Shown here one piece after another: positions 33,101 to 45,708 of a DNA stretch of 64,000 nucleotides. The stretch is from NCBI RefSeq assembly GCF_949628215.1, contig NC_134279.1, forward strand, positions 53,680,266 to 53,744,265, in the 5' to 3' direction. Each line of letters starts with the position of its first letter. The stretch's first letter is position 1. A model generated the notes under the pieces. The model was not told the DNA's origin. It worked only from the letters and a program-made list of their open reading frames with translations, and searched no databases. A program made the translations under genes and the position numbers. The stretch comes from Phalacrocorax aristotelis (taxonomy: Eukaryota > Chordata > Aves > Suliformes > Phalacrocoracidae).

Positions 33101-36100
33101 TGATGGCCAGCAGATCTACAGAACCTGAGCAGGGATAGCCCTCTTTCTTCTGGACCAAACCATAAATCCCCCCCAAGGAAATTTGGCAGAAGTGCATTGC
33201 CAATCAAGGCTTATAAAAGTATTAAGGAAAGAAAAAAACAAGCAACTTTATTTCTGAGCTGACCAGAAAGAAAACTAACTGGCTTTAAATGGAGACTTTT
33301 CATGAAATTTTACAAGTATTAACGGTTGGTTCCTTCCTGAAAATGGTATCATGTTATTTAAACTGCTCTATCTCAGCACTATTCAAAATGCTCAGACTGG
33401 AGAGCTGACAAGGATGTGCCATGGTTTTCTTTTTCCTAAGTTGTCTCTTGTTAAAGAAATACAGTTGAATCATGTCAAATGAGAGAAATGTGACTGGCAG
33501 CTGAGCTGTTGCACATTTTCCAGAAGCTCTGTTAGTGATTGTCAAAAAGAAATCACCTGTGAGTCAGAGAAAGTGGGCAGAAGGGAACTACCACACTTTC
33601 AGAAAGGATTTCTTTGGGCTAGGGAGGATGCGGAGACCTTTTCTCTTGCAATTTCTTTGGACTCTGCTTTCTACATATTGGCCTTGGTTTGGGAAATTAA
33701 ATGGAGATAAGACTGGGTTGGACCTTTTCGCCTTTTGTCTAGAAATCCAGAGGCATTTTCCTCACCTCGGTGCATTTCTGAGGAGCTTCAAAACCATCTC
33801 CTACTGACCACCTCTTTGGATGTGGAACAGTGGTTTTCTGTTGCTGAACCTTGTAAATTTTCCAGTGGAAATGCAGATCCCTTAAAAAGCTGTGTATGCC
33901 CAGATTGATACGTTCCTCATATGAGCTAGCTTTGCCTGCTCACCTTGGAAATATTTTACCAATATCCAGGGGTTCACAGACTGGAGCAAAACCCCACTGC
34001 CACAAAGTGAGATCCTTGGCACAGAAACGCAGTTGGTTTGGGTTTGCCAGACAGGATAGACTGATTTTGGCCGTGTTCATCCATATACGGGCACACATAC
34101 CCATCTCCGCACCACTGTTTGCCAGCTGCTCTGCAAAACTCTTCCTCTTTGTGAAAATAGAAAACTGGTGGCATTTAATATAAATAGGTGGTGTGGGTTT
34201 AAACAAGTGATTTGTTTCCCAAACACTAGATGGAGCTGGATAATTGAGGTTCATTTCCAGCCTCCCTGCAGGCTGCGGGTTGCAGAGGAGCTGAGGAAGG
34301 TGGTGGGGCTGGCAGTCATTCATCCTGCCGCCTCCTGAAAGCTGGTTCCAGGGCTCCGTAATAGGGTTTGCTTTTTTATTAGTAACAATAGCCTTATACA
34401 GCAAGGCTAGCCTCATCCTGACATTACATGAAATAGGTCAGTATTTGGATAGACAGATTTATTGTGCAGTTTGCATTTAGGCTTAACGGTTAAAATAAAT
34501 AGTCCTTTTCTTCCCTTGGGAGCTGATGAGCCAGACTCACTTCCAAACAACTGAAGACTTCTGTACTTTTTGACAAACACAGTTCTCCAATTAAGAACAG
34601 TAAATAGGATTATACAGTCTGAAAAGGCTCTTTATTGCTAGAAAGTTTGTATGTGGGAAGTAGGGGTCTCTCTTTAGCATTCATTGTAATTCTTTTAGAA
34701 TACAAACTAATGGTTTTGTCACATCCAGAGTTCAGGTTTTCAAAGGCAAAAGCTGCTTAAAGGCAGCCAGCCTTCTGAGGGAAGAGATTTGCATCCGTAC
34801 GATGAATTCTGTATAATAAATGCAGAATTAATATATATATATTTAATCAAAGTCTTTAAAATGCAATCTTTGCTTTAAGCCACACACAAAAAAAGTCATA
34901 TTTATTTTTCTTTCAGGACAGTATTTTTATTGTGTGAGGCTGATATATATACTTATCTTTAAATCAAAGTGGAATAAATGGCACAGGTCAGAAAAGGCCA
35001 AGTAGTTTAGGACATCAGGAGCTCAGTGTGACAGCTGTCTGCTGGCTGCTTTAAAGATACCACAAACCCAGAGGAGATAGAAAATAACCTGTTAGTAGGA
35101 GAAGTTTGATCTAAAACTCCAGCAGTGAGTACCTGGATGATAACGTACAACATGAGGGCTTCCATCCTATATCACATGGCTGCAGATGTTCATATTATGT
35201 ATACAATCATCTAATTTCTCTTGACTCTAGAACATCTGTGACATAGATTAATTATGCATTGTGTAAAGACAAAGCATGGTGATTTAATTAGTTTTCTGAT
35301 TACTGATTTTCAGTCCCATTGGCTCCCTCTCTTGTCCTTGTAATATGAAACAGGATTTACCAGTTTATTTTCCATATTTTTTCCTTACTCTATAATCCAG
35401 CTTTCTTACCAGGGCAGTTTTCCCTGTACTTTGCTCACTTTTGCAACTTCCCGATGCCCCTTCCATTTCTGCTATGTTTCTTTCAGAATAAGTGGCTAGA
35501 AATGTAAATATTAATCTAGGTGGAGAATACCATCTGTTTCCAGTTTGGTGTCCTTGGCTTTTTGCATTCCAGATGCAGAATGATGACATGAATTACAATA
35601 TGCAGAAAATACAGTGATGATGATACTGTAACACAGACAAATGATGCCCTGGACTTGCTACAGTATGATTGACACTAACATAGACTGCATTTATGACCTT
35701 CCTATTGGCATCAGATGTATTCTTTTTTGTTTTCTTAAGAATTCCTTAAACGCCTAAATAGTATTTGTAATTTTGTCATTTAGCTACCATTTTGCAAGGT
35801 TTCTTTTATCCCCCAGTTCTGTTTTTCTCCAGGGACAGATACACCTCTTAGAGCTTGTTATTAGCTGGTTTCATAGCCTCCCACGCTTCCAATTTACATC
35901 CAGATTTGGACTGCTTGCTTCCACTTGTGAGGTGTCTCAGGTCAGCTGGGCATTGAGATGGCATGGTAATTCCTGTTTTTCCTTACAGCTTGATGCTGAG
36001 CTGGCTCGTCTGCTCTCCTGTTCCCAATATCTTCTCTCAAATTGTTTTGGGGACCATCACTCTAGTCAAATAGTGAGAAATAAGAAGTGAAAAATAGGGT

Positions 36101-38563
36101 TTAAAAGAAATTGAAATCCAGTTACTCTTTAATTTTGGTATTTATGTACTGCTCTTTGCCTTCTCTGCACTTCTGCATGAGTGGGGAGGGATCTGATGAA
36201 GATGCTCAGCTCTAAGCACTTTCATGGCTCATCTGAGGTGTGGGAATATATAGATTTGCAGCACTAAGCAAAGAATCTGTATATGCTTTAAAGGAGATTG
36301 CATTTTGCGTTTTTACTGTAATTCCCCAACTTGCTTGTACTTGAAATGTGCCCCCTTTCTTAGATCAAGAAGCGCGCCAGCCAGGGTAGGAGAGTGGAGC
36401 TCAGTGTGGAGCAAGGCACCTTGCAGCTGCAGTTGTTGGAAATAGTCTTTTATGGTCCTGGCTTGGTGCCCCTGTTTTCTTGGTGCCCAAAGCAGTTTCA
36501 CACATTTCCTAGCAATCCATCTGTGAAAGATAGAAATGCAGCAACAATGCTCAATGCACAAGCATCAGCAAAGACAGAGGAAGAGCCTTTACTCTCAACG
36601 GCTGAGCCCAGTGAGACACTGAGAAATTCATTCAGTTCAGTTCACACACGCTGCAGAGCAAAAGGAAGTTTAGGGGAAAAATCTTTACAGTGCACTATAA
36701 AACACACATCTGCAAGTGACTGTAATTGCTAATGTACCTCTGCACCAACACAGATGTGTAGAAAATTAAGGTTTTGAAAGGAAGGTTGAACAAAAAGTGG
36801 TGGCTGACTGTAGGACAGCTTTTTGTCTATAGGTATCTGTTGGGATTAGAAAATTACAAAATTGTGTTTTGACACCATGAAAAGCCACTGCTACCCTCTT
36901 GGAAAGTGAATTTTCAATACACATGCCCTAAGTGACTTTCAATTAGAGCATTTCAATTTTACCTAAAGCCTGTGCAGTAAAATATTTATTATCACCCTCA
37001 GGGACAGAGGATCTTGCTATTTTAAATAAATAAAAAATGTGGCCTGTTTGCTTAGCACCCAATACTTACTTTTTTAGATGAGATATATCCTTTTCATCTA
37101 TAATTAATTCCTCCAGTGCCTTTCAGTTTTGAGAAGCATCGTCTGTAGAAGAACTGGATGTTTAGTATAGCTGGGGGATTTTTATGGAAGCAAGGATTAG
37201 ACTAACCAGTACAAGAATGGTTTGAAACTACATGTGTAGGCTACCTATATTTGGAGGCCATCCTTTTGGTTTTTTTCCTATAAGAGTTTGGACTTTTCAG
37301 GCTCAACCTCAAAAGACATTCAAGGTACATCTATCTTTTCAACAGTATTGACTATTCATTGAGGATTTGGTGTGTCCTAGTAGATGCCTACTGAAGCTAG
37401 GATCCGGTGTAACAGGGTCAGTAGTTACATTCACCCTTTTTGCCATGTGCAACATGACACAACATCTGAAATCCATTGGCTTCTGCTCCCAATGGGAAAA
37501 CTTTGCTGGGAGGGGTTTTCTGCCTGAATCACCAGGGATATTACTGTAAACAGCTCTATGGTAGATCGTGCCCTGTGGTGTAACCCTGCAAAGAGGTGCC
37601 TTCTGGTGCAGCTCAGAAAGGAGATGATATGTAACTACTGAATCATTTCTCGTGGTGCTTGTCCAGCTCTGCTAACCACTGCAAAGCAGCAGCCCTGGCA
37701 CTCTTGCCCTCACTGTGCCCGGGGCTCTGCAAGGACCTGGTGTTTTTCCTGCCCAGGGACGTGGGAGGGAGGTTTGCAACTGAGCAAAGGGACACCCTGC
37801 TGCAGAGCTGCGGGCACCACCAGCCCTCCTTGGCTCTCACTGCTACCTACATCAAGTTAAGCAGGACTCTTAGTGAAAAAAGTTCACACAATTGGATGAA
37901 AGGCAGAGAAAGAGCCCAGACAACCCAAAAAGCAGAAGCATTTACCATAAGTCATGTGGTTGGTGTCCGGAACTGAAAAAAATCCCAAATCTTTTCAGCT
38001 GAAATAAGCCTGCTGCAATGCACTTCTAACTTCTGAGCTGAGTGGCGGTGAATGCAAAGCACGTCCCCCCAAAGGGGCACTGCCTCAAGCTCAAAGTCAG
38101 GGTGGTGTCTGAGAGATGCTATTCGAGGTGAGCTAGATGTGCTTACAGGTAGGATTCAAGAATATCTGATTTTTGTGCAAAAGATATGCAGTTACGTAAA
38201 TGAAACAGATTTCTGAATAGGCTTTTTAGGACTTTCATACTTCCATAAGCCCAAGGAAGCTTATTTCATAGACAGAGGGCTAGATTCTCATTTGGGCTGC
38301 AGGTGGCCAAGCTGAGCCTTGGTTGTTTTAGTGAAGGTGAAGAGTCTTACTGGGAACGGGGCTAAGCTGTACAACTCATATATATAGTTTGGAAAAGTCG
38401 ACCTTTGTTGATACAAGGGTCATGCTCCATAAACACCATATTTCCATAAGCCAGCATAGTTTAAGGCTGGAAACACATGGACATGGAGGTGTACCCAAGG
38501 GTATGCTCTCACCTGCGCTACTTTTTCTCTATGATATCTTACTACTACTTTCTCACTATGCAG

Positions 38564-38752
38564 AGGCACATCAGAAGACTGACATTGCCAGGACAAACAC
38601 TCAAAACAAATGCTTCATCTGTTTTGATTAAACCAAAAGCCGATCTGCAAGGAGCATCTTCCGATACATCTAGAAGCTTTGTGCTGAAAGAGGGCAGCAG
38701 TTCAACCAGGGTGGACAAAGGTGCTTACACAGTGTCCAGCGTGAAAACGTGA
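38564..38752 (+). other. Candidate terminal coding exon, unknown gene
   Basis: A pyrimidine-rich tract (about 38521-38560) ends in ATGCAG at 38563. From 38564 the sequence is open in phase 0 for 62 codons and then stops with TGA at 38750-38752. The peptide is basic and Ser/Thr-rich and reads like a protein tail: it includes TLPGQTLKTNASSV, then LIKPKADLQGASSDTSRSF, and ends KGAYTVSSVKT. No known protein is recognised. There is no clear AATAAA in the next 250 bases, which counts against a terminal exon with a short 3' UTR. The open frame continues upstream of the acceptor, so chance is a real alternative. Confidence 0.25.
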
Positions 38753-41700
38753 CCCAGACTTTGGAGCCATAAGTGAAAGACGGTATTAATATTGGTGTGC
38801 AGAATGCATTTTAATGTTGCTTCACTTCAAAGGGTCTTGATTAGGTATTTGCTACTTGACCATGAAGATCCAGGAATGAGCAGAACATTCAAGATTATTA
38901 ACTCCAGTGAACCCTGAAATGAGAAGATATTACCTAGTTTACAATCTCTTTCTGAGATGGTGGCGTGGCTTTGCCTTTGAACTCTTTCCCTCTCCTTTTG
39001 AATTTTCTTTTTTTCCCTTTTTGCCCCTTCGGATTTTCCTAATTTAAGCAATTCCATTATGCCAGTAATTAAAACTATTCTTGAAAAAGGTATTTCCTTA
39101 TCAATGTGGTATTACTGATTATAAATCAGTATGCACTCACTGTTTTATACTTGCTACAATAGAATGCTTTCGAGCGGAAGTGGCAGGGTCATTAATATTA
39201 CCACCTAGAGTTCCTGAAATATCCGTTTGTCTCCCAGTTCAAAAACCCTTTGCCCTCTGGGGAAGGGGGAGAAGGGAGGAACTTATTTTTTCTCATTTGT
39301 ATTTTTAATGGGCTGGAAAATCCAATGGATTTATTATAATTACAATGCATTTAGGGTTTCCCAGAATTTAACACTATGAAAAGCAAAGTTGTTTTAAATT
39401 AGAGCTGTATGACTGGCTTTTCTATGCATTTCAGACCTGGAGTGCGTGCAGGTACAGAGCCCCCATCTGAACTGCTAATATTAAAACACTTCAAATTCAA
39501 AGTTAATTTGACTGTGAAGAGGAATATTGGGCTATAGCGTATTGCACGGCTTCCCTGACCCCGTCTATGTGTTCTGAGTACATGTGTTGCTGGCTATCAT
39601 TACAGACAGATCTGCCAATGAAGTCAGAGCAGGATGCCAAACTAACAGCTAACACTGTCATTAGCTTGAGCATTTGTGGTGATTTCTTCATTGACAAACA
39701 TGTTTGTTAGAACACATACCAGGCAGTAACACCCTAGGAGGGAAGCAAGAACAAGGAAATTAAGACAGTTTGCTTGACATGCAAATTAGTATCTCATTTC
39801 TAACCAGCTTCTGAAAAAGATACGCTCTATAAAAATGACACACACAAGAGAATACACGGCAGCCTCATTTTATTTTCAGGCAATTGCTGTTCCATTCTTT
39901 CACAGCATTTAAGGTAAAACCCTTCCTTTCCTAAGTATATTGTTCTGGATTCTGTTTAAACACAGAAGCTTTTCTCTCCATGGCTGCAAGTTTCCATCTT
40001 ATTCATCTTTCTTCTCTCAGGCTGTAACTGAATCTGTACGACGTACTTCTTATGGTACCGTAACCCGGTGTCATGGAAACTTTGGAGTCTGCCAAAAGGA
40101 AAGCAATTCAGAGGCTGGCAGTCATTAAATAGCGTGAAGGATATTTTCTGAAAACAAAGGTTTTGAAATCTGGGACTTACATGAAGGTATAGAAACAAGC
40201 CTCTTCAAAGCAATGCCCAGCTCATATCTCACAACTCAATTCACATACAAGTATGATACAAGCTCATCTACTGACATCTTCCCTCAGAGTTTTGCAGCAA
40301 TGGAGACCTGGACCAAATGCTACCAGCACTGGTGAAAGTGCTCCCCTGAATTGAAATTTCATATTTTCTAACACTTAAGCAACCAGGACTATTCAGGGTT
40401 AACAAAACTTAGTCTGAAAACACTTGTTTGGGGCTAAATTCTTCATTACCCAAAAAAAAAATGTGGAAGTTGAATTTCTAAAGTAAATCTATACCTTTTA
40501 TGAAATGGAGCTGTAATAAAAATGCCATACACGTGTATAAAAGCTATTGTTTCACAAAGAATGTGATTTGATTTGCATTAATACAGTGGATAAGACTACA
40601 GCAGAAGAAAAGAGTCACAAATCAATGTCTATGCTTTTCAACAAATTGAATCTTCCATAGCAGCGCTTTTCATACATACGTATTAGGTGTACAGACTTCC
40701 ATACCAAGAAGCAAAACTGAACACAAAGAAGGAAAAAACCTATACCTTTGCACTATAATCTTAGTATTACATTGTTGCAATTGAACTGCATGAATAAAGC
40801 AACAAATATGTGCCTTTTAGAGTAAGAATAAGAAACACCAATTGAAAGGATGAAATTCATATGAAAGGAACGTATTTTGTGATGAAAGAAGTCACTGAGA
40901 GTTAGTGTGTCAAAGCTAGTTTTTCTGCAAGACTGATTTACACTGAATAAAATTTCAATTAAAGGCCTTTTCTAGCTAAAAAAGCATTCTCAGTTCTCTG
41001 TGTTCTGGAGACAGCTGGGCCCAACACCACAACTCAGAAGTATATCTTAATGCAGGGTTTCAGCTGCTGAACCCAAGGAACTTAGCAAAAAGCCTTTTAC
41101 CAGTCTCACACCGAGATAGCAGGGAGTGTGGGGGACACAGACATACTCTGGAAATGACCTCATTTCCACCCATTTCCACCATGCTGGGCCTCTGAAGTGG
41201 TACCTTAGCCTAATAGCTGAGGACCATCAGGTCAAAGTGGGATTGTGATGATTTTCCTTGTTTTTACTGAGGCCTTCAAACAGCAACAGCACCTGAGTTG
41301 TGCCTGACAGCTGCCTGACCAGCCCGTGAGATACAGCATGAGTCACCTCAACCCACCACCACTGCAGCGACGTGGAGACATCCTGGGAAAGGCAGAGGTA
41401 CAGCAGCTGTGCTTCCAAGCTTGCCTAATGCTCCTGCATTTCCCGAGCTTTCTACAGGCATTCCTCGGCCGAAGCAGAGAGGCCAAGATAAAACACTGTT
41501 GATGTTTCTGTAGTCATATTTTTAAAGAAGAATAGAAAAAGACAAGGGGAAAAAAAAAAAAAAACCAAACCCTGTGGGATCCTCCATCATTTCCATTCAA
41601 AAGGTTTAGTCAAGGGCAAAACCAAATTTTTGTTTTCTCACTTTGCCTTAAACAAAGGCTTTGCATTTAATAACTAGAAGGAAATTGTAAATGGTTGAAA

Positions 41701-44116
41701 AACAAATCTGAGCAGTTTGGTAGTACTAAATACAGGCTACTGAAAAGCCTGTATCTACCCTTGTGGTTTCAGTTTGAGAAAAGCCTCATTTTGTTTGCAA
41801 GTAAAATGAAAAGGGCGGTTATTCAAACTGATATTGCACAGGCACTCTAATGAAAATGTGGCAAGTCAAGCTTACCTGATAATCATTTAGCAAGATCAGA
41901 GCCAGCCCTGTCTGAACAAGGGTAGCACTCCCGCTTGGGAGTGAGGAGCACTCTGGGGATCTGGGAAGCATCCCTAGATGTAAAAGCTCATTCTTACAAT
42001 GTTGAAATTTCTAACAGTACCTGTGACCACAGATTTTGGATCCCATCCTTCCCTTGGTGATCTTGGTGTGAGTTTTAATCGTATCTCAGTGAAAGCGGCA
42101 GACTTTATGTGATGCTTCTGGCAGTCAATATTAGTTTGAAACTTGAGTTCACATTGGGGTGCTTCAGTGTCCTCTTCCTGGTGATCACTTGACCCAGGTC
42201 CACTGGAAGCAAGAAACTGGCACGGATGGGGTGTTTTTCACTTGTAACTCTTTGAAATAAATGTGGCATGCTATTGGGGCCACCTTGATGCCAGCATCTC
42301 TTTTGCTTTTGGCATTTTAAACACCAAGGTGTAATTTTCACAGCCAGTGCTCATGACCAGGTGTGACTGATATAAAGTAACCATCAATTATCCGGTCGTA
42401 CCCACATATCAAGCGCTGAAGTAGCTAAATGGCATTAACTCGCCAATGCTTAACTGTGGACATAACATCTATGCCTGCAATTTGTTTACCTCCAAATTCT
42501 GTACAGGAGGTAGATTCTGGGACTTAAAGATCCAGCATTCACGTTTTTCTCATTCCTAGTTTTTCTTCTCTCAGCTTGCATTTTTGCCTTTTCCTGTTCA
42601 GGCTCAGGAGTGTTTTCACAAGGGCAAAACTGGCTTTGCAATCTTTACTCGCGTTAGTATTTTCTGTGCAGTATCCCATTTATTTGAGTAATTATTACTC
42701 GCAGGTGCAAGGCTTTGCTGGTTTGGGCTCCTTTTCAGCAGAAGAGAAGGTAGGTACCAGCCAGCAGTAATCTTTTTCCGGTGCATGACAAGAACCAAGC
42801 ACTATCAGGAAGAATGCATTTACTTTGAAATATGGAAAACAAGAAAATTAAATGAATAAGCATAAGGCAGCCATGAGACAACAGCAGGCAAAAGTGGTTT
42901 TTCTTTTCCCTCTTTCAAAACATAAAGATGATGTCCAGGGGAAACAAAATTGTGATGCCAAACACTCTCTGAGGAAGCTGTATTTGACTGATGCTATGGT
43001 CAGCACAAATGGTGATCTGCTATATTAATGGCCTATGTCTTTCCCACTGATATTTTATTATAAGCATTCATATAAATGTCTCTACAGATTTTTTTCTTTA
43101 TTAATAAAATAAGGTGTTATCTCTCTTACCTGGACTATTAAAATTATTCTTTTTTTCTACTACAGACACAGTAGTGTGCTTTAGATTTTTGTCATGGATT
43201 GAATGTAAATATCTTCCCCAAACTGACACAGCTGCATCACAGAGATATGCTCGGTATGGTTACCTTGCTTGTTAGTGGATTCACAGCTTCTTTTTCATTT
43301 CTTTTCTGCTGTGACACCACACACATCCCTGGCAAGCAAACCAGGGCCGTAGGGCTCTGAGGGATGCTCCCAGTCCTATGGAACCTGGGCTGACTTCTTG
43401 TCCCTGTGTGCTGGCTTCAAGTCAACCTGATAACCTTACAGTGGAGAGTTTCTGCCAGAACAATGTTACCCTATCACTGCATTTCAAAGTAATTGTATCC
43501 GTGAAGGGAAGACTCTGCAACATGCAAGGTAAAGCGTATTTTATTTAGTATATTTTCTCTAATTACTCCACATGGCCAAAACGCAGTTACAGATGCTGAA
43601 AGTCTTGATTCATTCCTGCAGTCCGTATACAAACAAAACTAACTGTTCACTGGTGAGGGTGGAATTATTCAGTGCAAATAAGTTTGCCATGAGGAACTAA
43701 TTCCAGCTTAAATGAACTAATAGCTTGCAAACGGATTCCCTGCTTTTCTTGAAGACGTCCTGGCACATAAGGTTTTGCCGGGCACAGCTGGTGGGCAGCT
43801 TGGCCGTAGGCCCTTTCTGCCACTCACCATCTCTGCCAAGTCACCAGCACTGCTTCTCCTGGGGCCTGGGGGATGAAGGAGGCAAGCTGATGTGAGAACT
43901 GCAAACGGCAAACCGCTGTCATCATCATGAACCTTCAGCGCTTGCAAGCGCAAAGCATTCAGGGGTGATAACTGTGCCACACACCCAAGCCCAAACTGAA
44001 AGGATCTGCCCTCTCTACATCGCAGTGCAGCAATTTTCACCTCTGCCCATGGAAAATATTCACAAATTGGCTCATCTTGTATTTGATTAGCTGAGCTGCT
44101 TCTCCTATGCTTTCAT

Positions 44117-44141
44117 GGGGAGGCAGGGAGGGAAGGGGGGG
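44117..44141 (+). other. G-quadruplex-type G-run cluster
   Basis: Four runs of at least three G with loops of 1-5 bases (GGGG, GGG, GGG, GGGGGGG) fit the G3+N1-7 rule. It lies 20-60 bases before an AT-rich, conserved-looking block with a CpG pair (gaaacgcgacgg). Confidence 0.4.
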
Positions 44142-45394
44142 CAGGCAGATCGCTGAGGAGGTGAAATAAATTACAGCAAATTAGTTATTGCGAAACGCGA
44201 CGGTGCCATGGCTAGACCGCAGCCATATATTGCAGACCAGTACCTACCCCACCACTAACTTGCCTTCTAGGTAATTAGAAACACTCTGTATTGCCTTCTC
44301 TATTAAGTTCTCAGTCCTCAATATAATACTAAAAGAAGTAGCTTCCTACCATTTTAAGAAGAAAGATTTCTCACCAGTGAAGAAGTAATGGCTGATACAT
44401 TCAGATTTGCTTTTAGACCACCTGTAACCTGTCCCAAAGGATAAGCAGCTGCCTACTTTCCTTGGACCTCATGCTGTCCATGGCAATCCTGTATTATATA
44501 GGGTAATGGCTTCAGGTTGACTGTGTTGGAAGCAGAAGGGTTGCTGGGGACACCGGTGCAGGGTGAATTTGTTTGTATTTTGTGTATGCTTGGAACAATG
44601 GCTGGGAAATAAGTGATGAGTAACAAACTGCCAACTCAAGTCAGCCTCTCTGGATTGCATCCACCTAACTTTAAATAATGCAGTGTGCAAAAAAAGTTTT
44701 TCACCAAATACTGTTTCCAAGTGAGTCTTTCTGGTGTATCTGCTTTTTTGCATACACTAAATCATTTGGGGTTTGTTAGGCAGTATTATTTTTACTGAAA
44801 TGATATTTTGCATTCCACAGCTTCCCGTTTCCTGTAAAGAAAAACAGTCTTAAATTATAGAGCTAAGACACAGGCAAACAGGAACAAGCTAATGCATAGG
44901 CTGGGTCCACCTGGATAAGCCAGAATTAAAAAAAAACAACAGCAAATAAATAAAAAGTCACAAAGGTTAAGTTAAAGCAGACAGCCTCCCATCTTAAACT
45001 TTGAAATTATATTCACTTGCAAGTGTCAGGAAGACACTACAAGGCTACAAACCCACTCTGTGTGGGCTTTCAACCTCCCTTCTCACTAGAGGTAGCCTTT
45101 ATTCCTTCCACAGGCTTCCTGACTCTGAAATAATTTATCCCGGAAAAGTGGTGTCTGGCACAAAGGTGCGGGGCTGAGGGAAGCTGCAAATCACAGCATA
45201 CCAGCCGGCTACTGCAGGGAAGCAACGTGCAGAGGTGTATGACTGACATGATCTGGACAGCTTTGAATAAACATTACGAGTGTCCTTGTTTCACCTCAGC
45301 TTTCATAGTGAGGTGGCCTTGTCTCTTGCACTGCTGCCATGCGTTTGTTACCTCCTCTGTGCATCACCAGCTTTGTGTGGGCATGGGCAGCTAA

Positions 45395-45708
45395 GAAAGA
45401 CGGGGAAAGACTTTTTACAAGGGCCTGTAGTGATAGGAAAAGGGGCAACATCTTTAAACTAAAAGAAGGTAAGTTTAGATTGGATATAACGAAGAGAATT
45501 TTTACCATGAGGGTGGTGAGACACTGGAACAGGTTTCCCAGAGAAGCTGTGGAGGCCCCATCACTGGAAGTGTTCAAGACCTGGTTGGATGGGGCTTTGA
45601 GCAGCCTGATCGAGTGAAAGATGTCCCTGCCCGTGGCAGGGGGTTGGACTAGGTGATCTTTGAATGTCCCTTGCAATCCAAACCATTCTATTATTCTATG
45701 ATTCTATG
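45395..45708 (+). mobile_element. CR1 LINE 3' fragment
   Basis: A 5'-truncated CR1 holding the last part of ORF2 and the 3' UTR. The frame 45339-45617 shows the conserved C-terminal CR1 block with [29 protein letters not shown] and SLEVFKTWLDGAL. It ends in GGGGGTTGGACTAGGTGATC and three ATTCTATK octamers (45685-45708). It differs from the 5427-7760 and 49449-50103 copies in this tail (ATTCTATG in place of ATTCTGTG), so it is a different CR1 subfamily. The 5' boundary is approximate. Confidence 0.9.

Larger units (their letters stand above)
27360..45394. other. Long unique non-coding stretch
   Basis: No transposon is recognised over 18 kb. Points of note: a multi-frame patch at 29811-30650, a candidate terminal exon at 38564-38752, an (AT)n run near 34842, a 16-A run near 41552 and a G-quadruplex-type run at 44117-44141. 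Conserved-looking AT-rich islands occur at about 30930-31010, 34780-34990, 41810-41900 and 44160-44260. Otherwise I see nothing in this interval. Confidence 0.45.

Noticed and set aside
33940..34416. A 158-codon minus-strand frame
   Set aside because: Overlaps open frames on the plus strand, with no motif and no splice or promoter context.
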